The notes: generated by a model from the letters alone, not told the origin. A stretch of DNA of 64,000 nucleotides from Steroidobacteraceae bacterium (GCA_027531255.1 JAPZRU010000006.1:1-64000); one strand, 5' to 3'; shown: positions 40,291 through 49,443, numbered from the stretch's first letter. Program-made: numbers and translations.

Positions 40291-41349
40291 GTGCCGCGCC
40301 TCGACGAATACCTCGCGGAAGTCGTGAACCGGAAGGGTTCGGACCTGCACTTCATCGCCGGCGACCCGGCGCGCCTGCGCCTGTACGGGGAACTGCAGCC
40401 GCTGCGCCCGGAGCCGCTGAAGGCGGACTTCGTGAAGGAGACGCTCTACGAGGTGATGCCGCCGAAGGCGATCGAGCGCTTCGAGGCGAAGGACGGCGCC
40501 GACTTCGCGCACACGGTACCCGGCGTCGCGCGCTTCCGCGTGAACGTGATGCGGCACCTGAACGGGATGGGCGCCGTGTGCCGCGCGATTCCGTCCACGG
40601 CGCTGACCCTCGACCAGCTGAACATGCCCGACGCGGTGCGCAGCCTGTGCCGCGTCAACAACGGGCTGATCCTGGTCACGGGCAAGACCGGTTCGGGCAA
40701 GTCCACGACGCTTGCCGCGATGATCGACGACATCAACTCGCGGACCAAAGGGCACATCCTCACGATCGAGGACCCGATCGAGTTCGTCCACCAGCGGAAG
40801 AACTGCCTGATCAGCCAGCGCGAGATCGGCACGCACGCCTCGTCTTTCGCGCACGCCGTGCACTCGGCGCTGCGCGAGGACCCGGACGTCATCCTCGTCG
40901 GCGAAATGCGCGACCTCGAGACCATCTCCGTGGCGGTTTCCGCCGCCGAGATGGGCATCCTCGTGATGGGCACGCTGCACACGAACGGCGCCGCGGCCAC
41001 CGTGGACCGCATCGTCAACGCGTTCCCGGCCGACAAGCAGTCGCACGTGCGCACGATGCTCTCGACCTCGCTGCGCGGCGTGATCTCGCAGCAGCTGATC
41101 CCGCGCGCGGGCCAGCCCGGCCGCGTGGCCGCGCTCGAGATCCTCGTGAACACGCCGGCGGTCTCGAACCTGATCCGCCAGGGCAAGCTCGACCAGCTCG
41201 AGAACTCGATGCAGTCGGGCGCCCAGCACGGCATGCGGACGATGGACATGGCGATCCAGCAGCTGCTGGACGCCCGGGCCATCACCGGCAAGGAGGCCTA
41301 CCGCAAGGCGATCAACAAGGCGCGGTTCGAGCAATTCCGGGACGGCTGA
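40291..41349 (+). CDS. PilT-family retraction ATPase (second copy)
   Basis: This 352-residue ATPase begins at a GTG 25 bases after the first pilT. Walker A is GKTGSGKST (131-139), Walker B is PDVILVGEMRD and the segment ILTIEDPIEFVH is classical. It keeps an AIRNLIR-like element (AVSNLIR, 290-296) but its His box lost the first histidine (MGILVMGTLHT: Ile223 in place of His). In the second position PilU is usual, but this protein is closer in motif to PilT than to PilU, and lacks the longer PilU tail. No pilus structural genes are nearby. A stem-loop directly follows the stop. Confidence 0.87.
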   Translation: MPRLDEYLAEVVNRKGSDLHFIAGDPARLRLYGELQPLRPEPLKADFVKETLYEVMPPKAIERFEAKDGADFAHTVPGVARFRVNVMRHLNGMGAVCRAIPSTALTLDQLNMPDAVRSLCRVNNGLILVTGKTGSGKSTTLAAMIDDINSRTKGHILTIEDPIEFVHQRKNCLISQREIGTHASSFAHAVHSALREDPDVILVGEMRDLETISVAVSAAEMGILVMGTLHTNGAAATVDRIVNAFPADKQSHVRTMLSTSLRGVISQQLIPRAGQPGRVAALEILVNTPAVSNLIRQGKLDQLENSMQSGAQHGMRTMDMAIQQLLDARAITGKEAYRKAINKARFEQFRDG

Positions 41350-41350
41350 A

Positions 41351-41369
41351 GGACGGCCGAGCGCCGTCC
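41351..41369 (+). terminator. Stem-loop after the second pilT gene
   Basis: A perfect 7-bp stem (GGACGGC and GCCGTCC) with a five-base loop starts two bases after the stop codon. It has no T run. It sits between this operon and the convergent KGG gene, so it may act on transcripts from the plus strand. Confidence 0.45.
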
Positions 41370-41427
41370 CGACGCCGCCCGGAACCCTCGCGAACCAGCG
41401 CCCTCCCCGCCGGGTTCCGCACCCCGC

Positions 41428-41757
41428 TCAGTGCCGGCGCTGCGAGCCGCCGCTGTCCGCGCCCGACCCGCCCGACGCGCCGGACGACCCGCCGGCGCCC
41501 TGCCCGGCGCTGCTCGCACTCGCCCCCCCGTGGGACTGCCCGCTGGCGCCGCTGCGCGCCGCGGCGGCTCGCGCGGCCCGGGAGCCGTGGCTCGCCATGC
41601 CGCCCTTGCGACCGGCGCTCGCGGCGAGCTCCGGATCCTTCGAGAAGCTGCGCTCGCTCGGCGGCACGCTCTGCCCACCCTTGCTGGCGATCGCGCGCTG
41701 CTTCGCCGGATCCATCGATGCGAAACCCCGGCTCGACGTCCTTCCCTGGTTCGCCAT
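41428..41757 (-). CDS. KGG-repeat stress-induced protein
   Basis: This 109-residue protein has two copies of the KGG repeat (PF10685): RGFASMDPAKQRAIASKGG (10-28) and RSFSKDPELAASAGRKGG (36-53), followed by a disordered Gly/Ser/Ala tail. Such small hydrophilic proteins, like plant and fungal con-10 or GsiB, are induced by stress and may act as hydrophilic protectants. A GGAGG ribosome-binding site seven bases before the ATG supports the start. It lies alone between the pilT operon and metG and is probably monocistronic. Confidence 0.88.
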   Translation of the reverse strand: MANQGRTSSRGFASMDPAKQRAIASKGGQSVPPSERSFSKDPELAASAGRKGGMASHGSRAARAAAARSGASGQSHGGASASSAGQGAGGSSGASGGSGADSGGSQRRH

Positions 41758-41854
41758 GTGCTCGACCTCCGTGTCGTAAAGGCGTAACGAGGATTTGCAG
41801 GATCCGTGCCGCTTCCCGCCCGATGGACGTTTCCCGGCGGGGGATCCGGGCGAC

Positions 41855-41863
41855 TGGCATACT
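41855..41863 (+). promoter_or_regulatory. Extended -10 promoter for metG
   Basis: TG (41855-41856), one base, then CATACT (41858-41863) forms an extended -10 element 33 bases before the metG ATG. It resembles the element before the kinase gene. Confidence 0.45.
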
Positions 41864-41896
41864 TTCGCGCTTCCCTACGCCCGCCATCGCCCGCCC

Positions 41897-44083
41897 ATGC
41901 GCCGCATCCTCGTCACGAGCGCCCTGCCCTATGCCAACGGGTCGCTCCATTTCGGCCACATCCTCGAAGCCGTGCAGACCGACGTCTGGTGCAGGTATCA
42001 GCGCCTGCGCGGACACGAGTGCTACTACGTCTGCGCCAGCGACACGCACGGCACGCCCATCATGCTGAAGGCCCAGTCCGAGGGCGTCGCGCCCGAGGAA
42101 CTGATCGCACGCATCGGCGCGGAGCAGCGTGCCGATTACGAGGGCTTCCTCGTCCGCCACGACTGGTTCCACTCGACCCACTCGCCGGAGAACCGCGAAT
42201 ACACCGAGCGCATCTTCCACGCGCTCGACGCCGCGGGGCACGTCGCGCGCCGCACGATCCGCCAGTCCTACGACGCGCAGGCCGGCATGTTCCTGCCCGA
42301 CCGCTACGTTAAGGGCACGTGCCCGGTGTGCCGCACGCCCGACCAGTACGGCGATTCGTGCGAAAACTGCAGCGCCACCTACACGCCCCTGGACCTGATC
42401 GACCCGGTTTCGGTCGTCACGGGTACGCGCCCGGTCGAACGCGAGTCGGAGCACCTGTTCTTCCGGCTCGGCGCGTTCGAGCCGATGCTGCGCGCGTGGA
42501 CGCGCAGTGGCGCGATCCACGAAGGCGTCGCGAACAAGCTCGAGGAGTGGTTCGCGGCCGGCCTCAAGGACTGGGACATCTCGCGGGACGCGCCGTACTT
42601 CGGCTTCGAGATCCCGGGCCATCCCGGCAAGTTCTTCTACGTCTGGCTCGACGCGCCGATCGGCTACATGGCCAGCTTCGCCGCGCTGTGCCGTGCGCGC
42701 GCGCTCGACTTCGACGCCTGGTGGTGCGCGGGCAGCGACGCGGAACTCCACCACTTCATCGGCAAGGACATCCTCTACTTCCACACGCTGTTCTGGCCCG
42801 CGGTCCTGGAAGGCAGCGGATTCCGCAAGCCGACCGCGGTCCACGCGCACGGCTTCCTGTCGGTCAATGGACAAAAAATGTCCAAGTCGCGCGGAACTTT
42901 CATCACCGCGCGACGCTACCTCGAGCGCCTGCCCCCCGAGCCGCTGCGCTACTACTTCGCGGCCAAGCTGGGCTCAGGCATCGAGGATCTCGACTTCTCG
43001 CTCGACGACTTCGTCGCGCGCGTCAACGCGGACCTCGTCGGCAAGGTGGTCAACATCGCGAGCCGCTGCGCCGGATTCGTCGCGCGGTCCGGCGGGCGCC
43101 TCGCGGAGCGCCTCCCGCAGCCGGCGCTCTACGACGAGTTCGCGGGCGCGCGCGAGAGGATCGCGGCGCTCTACGAGTCGCGCGACTTCGCGACCGCGAT
43201 GCGGGAGATCATGGCGCTCGCGGACCGTGCCAACCAGTACATCGACGCCGAGAAGCCCTGGAACCTCGCGAAGGATCCGGCCCGCACGCGCGAGGTCGTC
43301 GACGTCTGCACCCAGGGCATCAACCTCTTCCGGGTGCTGGCGTACTATCTCGCGCCCGTGCTGCCCGACCTCGCGGAACGCGCCGGCCGCTTCCTCGGGC
43401 ACCCGATCGCGCACTGGGACGAGGTCGCGCAGCCGCTGCTAGGCACTGCGCTCGCGTCCTACGAGCCGCTGGCGACGCGCCTCGACCCGAAGGTCGTCGC
43501 CTCGCTGGTCGAAGCGCAGCCGGACGCCGCGGACGGTGCCGCGTCGGTCTCCAGCGCGACGCAGCCGGCGGGCGCGACGAAGGCCGCTGCGACGGCGAAG
43601 CGTGGCGGAACGCCGTCCGTCCCGGCGGCGAAGACGACGAGCGATGGGGCACGCTCCAGCGAAGCGGCACCGACGGCCGGAGCGGCTCCCGGGGGCGCGG
43701 CCACCGGTGCGCAAGGCGGCGCGCCTGCCGCCCCGGTCACCGAAGCAGCCCCGACCGAGATCACGGTGGACGACTTCGCGAAGCTCGATCTCCGCGTCGG
43801 CCGCGTGCTCGAAGCGAAGCTCGTCGAGGGCGCGGACAAGCTGCTGGAACTGTCGGTCGACCTCGGCGCCGGCGACGTGCGTACGATCTTCGCGGGCATC
43901 CGCAGCGCCTACGCTCCGGACCGGTTGGTCGGTCGCCACGTCGTCGTGGTCGCGAACCTGAAGCCCCGCAAGATGCGCTTCGGCACCTCGCAGGGCATGG
44001 TGCTCGCGGCGGGCCCCGGCGGCACCGAACTGTTCGTCGTCTCGCCGGACGACGGCGTGCAGGCCGGCATGCGCGTGAAGTGA
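41897..44083 (+). CDS. metG: Methionyl-tRNA synthetase
   Basis: This 728-residue class I enzyme charges tRNA-Met. The HIGH element is HFGH near 18, the zinc knuckle uses [17 protein letters not shown] near 143-159, and the KMSKS loop is [10 protein letters not shown] near 333. A C-terminal EMAP-type tRNA-binding domain starts about residue 625 ([16 protein letters not shown]). It is longer than E. coli MetG (677) because an Ala/Thr/Gly-rich linker of about 75 residues joins the anticodon domain to the EMAP domain. The ATG was chosen as it opens the conserved [14 protein letters not shown]. Confidence 0.96.
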   Translation: MRRILVTSALPYANGSLHFGHILEAVQTDVWCRYQRLRGHECYYVCASDTHGTPIMLKAQSEGVAPEELIARIGAEQRADYEGFLVRHDWFHSTHSPENREYTERIFHALDAAGHVARRTIRQSYDAQAGMFLPDRYVKGTCPVCRTPDQYGDSCENCSATYTPLDLIDPVSVVTGTRPVERESEHLFFRLGAFEPMLRAWTRSGAIHEGVANKLEEWFAAGLKDWDISRDAPYFGFEIPGHPGKFFYVWLDAPIGYMASFAALCRARALDFDAWWCAGSDAELHHFIGKDILYFHTLFWPAVLEGSGFRKPTAVHAHGFLSVNGQKMSKSRGTFITARRYLERLPPEPLRYYFAAKLGSGIEDLDFSLDDFVARVNADLVGKVVNIASRCAGFVARSGGRLAERLPQPALYDEFAGARERIAALYESRDFATAMREIMALADRANQYIDAEKPWNLAKDPARTREVVDVCTQGINLFRVLAYYLAPVLPDLAERAGRFLGHPIAHWDEVAQPLLGTALASYEPLATRLDPKVVASLVEAQPDAADGAASVSSATQPAGATKAAATAKRGGTPSVPAAKTTSDGARSSEAAPTAGAAPGGAATGAQGGAPAAPVTEAAPTEITVDDFAKLDLRVGRVLEAKLVEGADKLLELSVDLGAGDVRTIFAGIRSAYAPDRLVGRHVVVVANLKPRKMRFGTSQGMVLAAGPGGTELFVVSPDDGVQAGMRVK

Positions 44084-44099
44084 GACGCGCGAGCCCGCG

Positions 44100-44723
44100 A
44101 TGAGCACCGCGCTGGCCGACGAACTGGACGCGCTGCTGCCGCAGACGCAGTGCACGCGCTGCGGCTACGCGGGCTGCCGGCCCTATGCCGAGGCGCTGGC
44201 GGCGGGCCTCGCCGACGTGGACCAGTGCCCGCCCGGCGGGAGCGCGACCGCCGCGGCGCTAGCCGCCCGGCTCGGCCGCCCCGCGAAGTCGGTGAACCCG
44301 GTCCACGGCGTCGAGGGTCCACCGCGCGTCGCCGTGATCGACGAGTCGGTCTGCATCGGCTGCGCCAAGTGCCTGCCGGTCTGCCCCACCGATGCGATCG
44401 TCGGCGCCCAGAAGTTCCTGCACACCGTCATCGCCGCCGAGTGCACCGGGTGCGAGCTCTGCATCCCGGCCTGCCCCGTGGACTGCATCGCGTTGGCGCC
44501 GACCGCGCCGGCGCCGCTCCCGCTCGGCGAGATCCGCGCGCGCGCCGCGCGGTATAGGCCGCGCTACGTCGCGCACGTCGAGCGCGAGGCGGGGCGCGCC
44601 GCCGCGCGCGACGCGGCGCTCGCGGCGCGGCGGCCGGGCGCACGCAGCGGCGAGGCTGCGAACCCGCCGCCACGCGTCACCACGGACGTGGCGCCGCACG
44701 GCACGGGGCCCGCGTCCCGATGA
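44100..44723 (+). CDS. rnfB: RnfB-type electron-transport ferredoxin, lone subunit
   Basis: This 207-residue protein has an RnfB-type Fe-S domain (Cys18, 21, 26, 43) followed by two [4Fe-4S] ferredoxin clusters (Cys85, 88, 91, 95 and Cys115, 118, 121, 125). It lacks the N-terminal membrane helix of membrane-bound RnfB and has a basic Ala/Arg/Pro tail. The other Rnf/Rsx subunits (A, C, D, G, E) are absent here. The gene overlaps nth by four bases. Such orphan RnfB proteins occur beside nth in some proteobacteria; their partner is not known. Confidence 0.86.
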   Translation: MSTALADELDALLPQTQCTRCGYAGCRPYAEALAAGLADVDQCPPGGSATAAALAARLGRPAKSVNPVHGVEGPPRVAVIDESVCIGCAKCLPVCPTDAIVGAQKFLHTVIAAECTGCELCIPACPVDCIALAPTAPAPLPLGEIRARAARYRPRYVAHVEREAGRAAARDAALAARRPGARSGEAANPPPRVTTDVAPHGTGPASR

Positions 44724-45484
44724 GTCCCGCGAAGCGTCACGAGATGTTCGCGCGCCTGCGCGCCGCGAACCCCAACCCCACGACCGAGCTCGCGTGGTCG
44801 TCGCCGTTCGAACTGCTGGTGGCCGTGATCCTGTCGGCGCAGATGACCGACAAGGGCGTGAACGCGGCGACCGCGAAGCTGTTCCCGGTCGCGAACACAC
44901 CGCAGGCGATTGCCGCGCTCGGCCTCGACGGCCTGCTGCCGTACCTGCGCACGATCAACTTCTGCAACACGAAGGCCGCCAACGTGCTGGCGACCTGCAC
45001 GGCGCTGCTGGAGCGGCACGGCGGCGAGGTGCCGCGCGACCGCGAGGCGCTCGAATCGCTGCCGGGCGTCGGCCGCAAGACTGCGAACGTCGTGCTGAAC
45101 ACCGTGTTCCGCGAGCCGGCGATGGCGGTGGACACGCACATCTTTCGCGTCGCGAACCGCACCGGGCTCGCGCCGGGCGAGGACGTCCGCGAAGTCGAGG
45201 ACCGGCTCCTGAAGGTCGTGCCCGCCGAATTCCTGCTCGACGCGCACCACTGGCTGATCCTGCACGGGCGCTACGTGTGCAAGGCGCGCACGCCCGAGTG
45301 CTGGCGGTGCGAGATCCGCGACCTGTGCGCGTACCGGCCGAAGACGCCCGACCCGGCGGCGACGGTGCCACCGCCGCGAGCGAAGGCGGTGGCGAAGAAG
45401 CAGGCGTCGCGGGTCAGGACGGTGGCGAAGGTGGTGCGGTCGCGGGCCGGGGCGCCGGCCCGGCGCCGCAAGGAGCAGGCATGA
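44720..45484 (+). CDS. nth: Endonuclease III
   Basis: This 254-residue base-excision-repair glycosylase/AP lyase acts on oxidised pyrimidines. The helix-hairpin-helix is LPGVGRKTANVVL with catalytic Lys120, the aspartate is Asp138, and the [4Fe-4S] cluster uses Cys187, Cys194, Cys197 and Cys203, all at the same numbers as E. coli Nth. The last 45 residues form an extra basic tail rich in Lys, Arg, Ala and Pro that E. coli lacks. It overlaps rnfB and slyX by four bases each, so the three genes are coupled. Confidence 0.96.
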   Translation: MSPAKRHEMFARLRAANPNPTTELAWSSPFELLVAVILSAQMTDKGVNAATAKLFPVANTPQAIAALGLDGLLPYLRTINFCNTKAANVLATCTALLERHGGEVPRDREALESLPGVGRKTANVVLNTVFREPAMAVDTHIFRVANRTGLAPGEDVREVEDRLLKVVPAEFLLDAHHWLILHGRYVCKARTPECWRCEIRDLCAYRPKTPDPAATVPPPRAKAVAKKQASRVRTVAKVVRSRAGAPARRRKEQA

Positions 45485-45687
45485 GCGGCGATTCGCGCCT
45501 GGAGACGCTCGAGTTCAGGCTGACGCACCTCGAGCGCGCCGTGCAGGAACTGAGCGACGTGCTATATCGACAGCAGCAGCTGCTCGACGCGATGAGCGCG
45601 CGCCACGAGCGGCTGCTGGAGCGGGTCGAGGCCGCCGAACGCAAGGGCGAGGATCCGCCGGCGTTCGAGATACCGCCGCACTACTAG
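45481..45687 (+). CDS. slyX: SlyX family protein
   Basis: This 68-residue protein is nearly all coiled coil, with the pattern RLETLEFRLTHLERAVQEL followed by LYRQQQLLDAM and a C-terminal PPAFEIPPHY, matching SlyX (PF04102). Function is unknown; in E. coli slyX sits by slyD. It overlaps the nth stop by four bases (ATGA). It converges with lpdA across 184 bases with no convincing terminator. Confidence 0.88.
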   Translation: MSGDSRLETLEFRLTHLERAVQELSDVLYRQQQLLDAMSARHERLLERVEAAERKGEDPPAFEIPPHY

Positions 45688-45871
45688 CTTCTGCCTGGCG
45701 AGCGCAAGACGCACGAGGCGGATGCGCCACCCGAGACGCCGGGGCGTCCACGAAAGCGGGTCAAGTCCAGGTTCGTCGCACCGCTGGCCGCGTCGTTGGC
45801 GCGGGTCGCGGGTGACGGGTCGCAGGCTGCGCGCCGCAGGCTCCGCGCGCCAGAGGGCCTCGCCCCTCCCC

Positions 45872-47632
45872 TCAGCCCTTCTTCGGCACGTAGAGGTCGG
45901 TCAGCGTCCCCTCGAAGGCCTCGGCCGCGAACGCCACCGTCTCCGACAGCGTCGGATGCGGGTGGATCGTGAGGCCGACGTCGGACGCGTCTGCCCCCAT
46001 CTCGATCGCCAGCGCAAGCTCCGAGATCAGGTCGCCCGCGTTCGTGCCGACGATGCCCGCACCCACCACGCGGTGCGTGTCCGGGTCGAACAGCAGCTTC
46101 GTGAAGCCTTCCTCGCGATTCAGCGCGAGCGAGCGGCCCGACGCGATCCACGGGAACGCGCCCTTGCCCACCTTGATGCCCTGCGCCTGCGCCTCGGTCT
46201 CGGTCAGCCCGACCCAGGCCACCTCGGGGTCCGTGTAGGCCACCGACGGGATCACGCGCGCGTCGAACGCGCGCTTCTCGCCGGCCGCGACCTCGGCCGC
46301 GACCTTGCCCTCGTGGCTGGCCTTGTGCGCGAGCATCGGCGCGCCCGCGATGTCCCCGATCGCGTAGATGTGGGGCACGTTCGTGCGGAGCTGCCGATCC
46401 ACCGGCACGAAGCCGCGCTCGTCGACGCGCAGCCCCGCGGCCTCCGCGCCGATCGTGCGCCCGTTCGGGCGCCGACCGACGGCGACGAGCACGCGGTCGT
46501 AGAGCTGCGGCTCGGGTGCACCCGCGCCCTCGAACGTCACGCGGACACCCTCGGGCAGCGACTCGAGCTTCGCGACCTTGGTGCCGGTCAGGATCGCCTC
46601 GTACTTCGCGCGGATGCGCTTCTCGAGCGGCCGCACGAGGTCGCGGTCGCAGCCCGGCATCAGGCCGGGCGAAAGCTCGACGACCGAGATCTTCGTGCCG
46701 AGCGCCTCGTAGACGCATGCCATCTCGAGCCCGATGATGCCGCCGCCGATCACGAGCATCCGCTTCGGGATGCCCTGCAGTTCGAGGGCGCCGGTGGAAT
46801 CGACGATCCGCGGATCGTCTGGCTGGCCCGGCAGGCGGACCGGCTCGGAGCCGGCCGCGACGATGCACTGCTCGAAACCGACGATCGTCGTGCCGTTCGG
46901 CCCGCGCACCTCGATCCGATGTGGCGCGACGAAGCGCGCCTCGCCGCGCACGACCTCGACCTTGCGCTGCTTCGCGAGCGAACTCAGCCCCGAGGTGAGC
47001 CGGCTGACGACGCGGTTCTTCCAGGCGCGCAGCCGGTCCGGGTCGATCTGCGGCCGCCCGAACACGATGCCGAAGTTCGCCATCGACTCGGCGTCCTCGA
47101 TCACCTTCGCCGCGTGCAGCAGGGCCTTCGACGGGATGCAGCCGACGTTGAGGCAGACGCCGCCGAGCGTCGGCCAGCGCTCGATCAGGCCGACCTTCAG
47201 GCCGAGGTCGGCGGCGCGGAACGCAGCGGTGTAGCCGCCGGGGCCCGCACCGAACACGACGAGCGGGAACGTGACGTCGGCCGTCGGCTGGCCACCGGCG
47301 CCGGTCGCCGGCGTCGGCGTCGGCGCGGGCGCGGACGCGGACGCGGGTACGGGCGCGGGTGCGGGCTCGGCTGCCTCGGCGGCGACCGGGCCCGCGGCGG
47401 CGACGCGCGCGAGCAGCGTGCCCTCGTTGACCTTGTCACCCGGCTTGACCAGCAGCTCCGCCACGGTGCCGGCGAACGGCGCCGGCACGTCGATGCTGGC
47501 CTTTTCGCTCTCGAGCGTGACGAGCGGGTCGTTCTCGGCGACTACGTCGCCCGGCTTCACCAGCACCGCGATCACGGGGACGTCCTTGAAGTCCCCGAGC
47601 GCGGGCACACGCACTTCGCTCGGCGCGCTCAC
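45872..47632 (-). CDS. lpdA: Dihydrolipoyl dehydrogenase with N-terminal lipoyl domain
   Basis: This 586-residue flavoprotein is the E3 subunit of pyruvate dehydrogenase. Unlike E. coli Lpd (474) it has an N-terminal lipoyl domain (about 1-78, lipoyl Lys44 in ESEKAS) and a Pro/Ala linker (about 80-118). The E3 core has FAD motif GAGPGGYTAAFRA, redox disulfide Cys160-Cys165 (CLNVGC), and the catalytic His559 and Glu564 in HPTLSE. Such lipoyl-fused E3 proteins are common in gammaproteobacterial aceEF operons. The ATG overlaps the aceF stop by four bases. Confidence 0.95.
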   Translation of the reverse strand: MSAPSEVRVPALGDFKDVPVIAVLVKPGDVVAENDPLVTLESEKASIDVPAPFAGTVAELLVKPGDKVNEGTLLARVAAAGPVAAEAAEPAPAPVPASASAPAPTPTPATGAGGQPTADVTFPLVVFGAGPGGYTAAFRAADLGLKVGLIERWPTLGGVCLNVGCIPSKALLHAAKVIEDAESMANFGIVFGRPQIDPDRLRAWKNRVVSRLTSGLSSLAKQRKVEVVRGEARFVAPHRIEVRGPNGTTIVGFEQCIVAAGSEPVRLPGQPDDPRIVDSTGALELQGIPKRMLVIGGGIIGLEMACVYEALGTKISVVELSPGLMPGCDRDLVRPLEKRIRAKYEAILTGTKVAKLESLPEGVRVTFEGAGAPEPQLYDRVLVAVGRRPNGRTIGAEAAGLRVDERGFVPVDRQLRTNVPHIYAIGDIAGAPMLAHKASHEGKVAAEVAAGEKRAFDARVIPSVAYTDPEVAWVGLTETEAQAQGIKVGKGAFPWIASGRSLALNREEGFTKLLFDPDTHRVVGAGIVGTNAGDLISELALAIEMGADASDVGLTIHPHPTLSETVAFAAEAFEGTLTDLYVPKKG

Positions 47633-49425
47633 GGCACGGCCTCCAGCAGGCCGCGCACGTCGGCGAGCGCGGCCGCGAGCGCCGTCGTGAAGCGCGCCGC
47701 CGCGGCACCGTCGATCACGCGGTGATCGTAAGAGAGCGATAGCGGTAGCATCAGGCGCGGCACGAACTGGCCGTCCTGCCAGACGGGCTTCATGGCTGAG
47801 CGCGACACGCCGAGGATCGCGACCTCGGGCGCGTTGATGATCGGCGTGAACGCGGTGCCGCCGATGCCGCCGAGGCTCGAGACCGTGAAGCTGCCGCCCT
47901 GCATCTCGGCGGCAGAGAGCTTGCCGGCGCGCGCCTTCTCGGACAGCGCGCCGAGTTCGCGCGCGATCTCGTAGACGTCCTTCCGGTGTGCGTCGCGGAT
48001 CACCGGCACCACGAGCCCGCCCGGCGTGTCCGCGGCGAAGCCCAGGTGCACGTACTTCTTGAGGACCAGGTTCCCGCCCGCCGAGTCGAGCGAGGCGTTG
48101 AAGCGCGGGAACTGCTGCAGCACGCGCACGACGGCGCGCACGACGAACGCGAGGGGCGTCAGCTTGATGCCCTCGTCCAGCGCCTTCTGCTTGAGGCGTG
48201 CGCGCGTCTCCTCGAGGACGGTAATGTCCGCCTCGTCGAACTGCGTGACGTGCGGCAGGTTCACCCAGCTGGCGTGCAGGCGCGAACCCGAGATCCGCTG
48301 GATCCGCGACAGCGGCTCCACCTCGATCGCGCCGAACTTCGCGAAGTCCACCTCCGGCACGCGCGGTAGGGCGCCCCCGCCGGCGCTCGCGCCCGCGGCC
48401 GCACCATCGGCCAGCGCCCGCTTCACCCAGGACTTCACGTCCTCGTGGGTGATGCGGTCCTTGGGGCCGCTGCCCTTCACGCGCGCCAGGTCGACGCCGA
48501 GTTCGCGCGCGAGGCGGCGCACGGAGGGACTCGCGTGCGCGCGGGAAAAGCCCGCTTCCTCGATCGGACTCGCACCGGGCGTCGAATCGACGCCCGAGCG
48601 CGCCGGGCCTTCGCGACGATCCGCACGATCGACGGCGCGCCGTTCGGCGCTCGCGGCGGCCGCCGTGGCCGCGGCGGGTGCAGCCGGCGTCGGGGGTACG
48701 GCGCCCTGGCTACCGCCCAGGCCCGCGGTGCTCGCCGGCGGCTCGGGCGCTGGCGCCTGCTCGGGCCGCAAGGCGGGCTGACGCACGGTCGGCGCGTCGT
48801 CACCGACCGGACCACTGGTGCGGACGGTCGCGACCAGCGCACCGGTAGACACGCGGGCGCCCTTCTCGACGTGCACGGCGACCACGGTGCCGCCGACGGG
48901 CGACGGCACGTCCATCGCCGCCTTCTCGGACTCGAGCGTCAGCAGCGGCGCGTCCACGGCGACCGCGTCGCCCGGCCGCACGGCGACCTCGATGACCGCG
49001 ACCTCCTTGAAGTCGCCGAGGTCGGGGACGCGGACCTCGACCTCGCGCGTGGCGACCGTGGCAGGCGACCGGGTGGCACCCGGGGCCGCCGCCGCGCTGC
49101 CGCCGGCAGGCTCGCCCATCGGCCCCGCCGCGTTCGCCGGCGGTGCGGCGGCCGCAGGGGCATCCGCAACGGCGTCGCCCGCACCCTCGGCCTCGAGTTC
49201 GACGACCGGCGAACCGGTCGACACGCGCGCGCCCTTCTGCGCCACGACGCGCGCGACGCGACCCGCAGCCGTCGAGGGCACGTCCATCGTCGCCTTCTCG
49301 GTCTCGAGCGTGACGAGCGGCGTCTCGAGGGCGACCACGTCGCCCTCCTTCACCAGCACGTCGACGACCTCGACGTCCTTGAAGTCGCCGAGATCGGGAA
49401 CCACCACCGTCCGGTTGCTGGGCAT
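47629..49425 (-). CDS. aceF: Pyruvate dehydrogenase E2, dihydrolipoamide acetyltransferase
   Basis: This 598-residue E2 core subunit has two lipoyl domains (Lys44 in ETEKAT, Lys168 in ESEKAA), Ala/Pro-rich linkers, a peripheral-subunit-binding domain (about 298-335) and a catalytic domain with His568 and Asp572 (DHRVIDG). E. coli AceF has three lipoyl domains; here the third is effectively carried by the E3 subunit. It follows aceE by 18 bases and overlaps lpdA, so the complex is encoded as one operon. Confidence 0.95.
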   Translation of the reverse strand: MPSNRTVVVPDLGDFKDVEVVDVLVKEGDVVALETPLVTLETEKATMDVPSTAAGRVARVVAQKGARVSTGSPVVELEAEGAGDAVADAPAAAAPPANAAGPMGEPAGGSAAAAPGATRSPATVATREVEVRVPDLGDFKEVAVIEVAVRPGDAVAVDAPLLTLESEKAAMDVPSPVGGTVVAVHVEKGARVSTGALVATVRTSGPVGDDAPTVRQPALRPEQAPAPEPPASTAGLGGSQGAVPPTPAAPAAATAAAASAERRAVDRADRREGPARSGVDSTPGASPIEEAGFSRAHASPSVRRLARELGVDLARVKGSGPKDRITHEDVKSWVKRALADGAAAGASAGGGALPRVPEVDFAKFGAIEVEPLSRIQRISGSRLHASWVNLPHVTQFDEADITVLEETRARLKQKALDEGIKLTPLAFVVRAVVRVLQQFPRFNASLDSAGGNLVLKKYVHLGFAADTPGGLVVPVIRDAHRKDVYEIARELGALSEKARAGKLSAAEMQGGSFTVSSLGGIGGTAFTPIINAPEVAILGVSRSAMKPVWQDGQFVPRLMLPLSLSYDHRVIDGAAAARFTTALAAALADVRGLLEAVP

Positions 49426-49443
49426 GCTCGCTCTCGCGTCCCT

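Noticed and set aside
45688-45871. Terminator between slyX and lpdA.
   Set aside because: Only short, imperfect GC palindromes occur (for example near 45735), with loops too small or stems too short to support a call.
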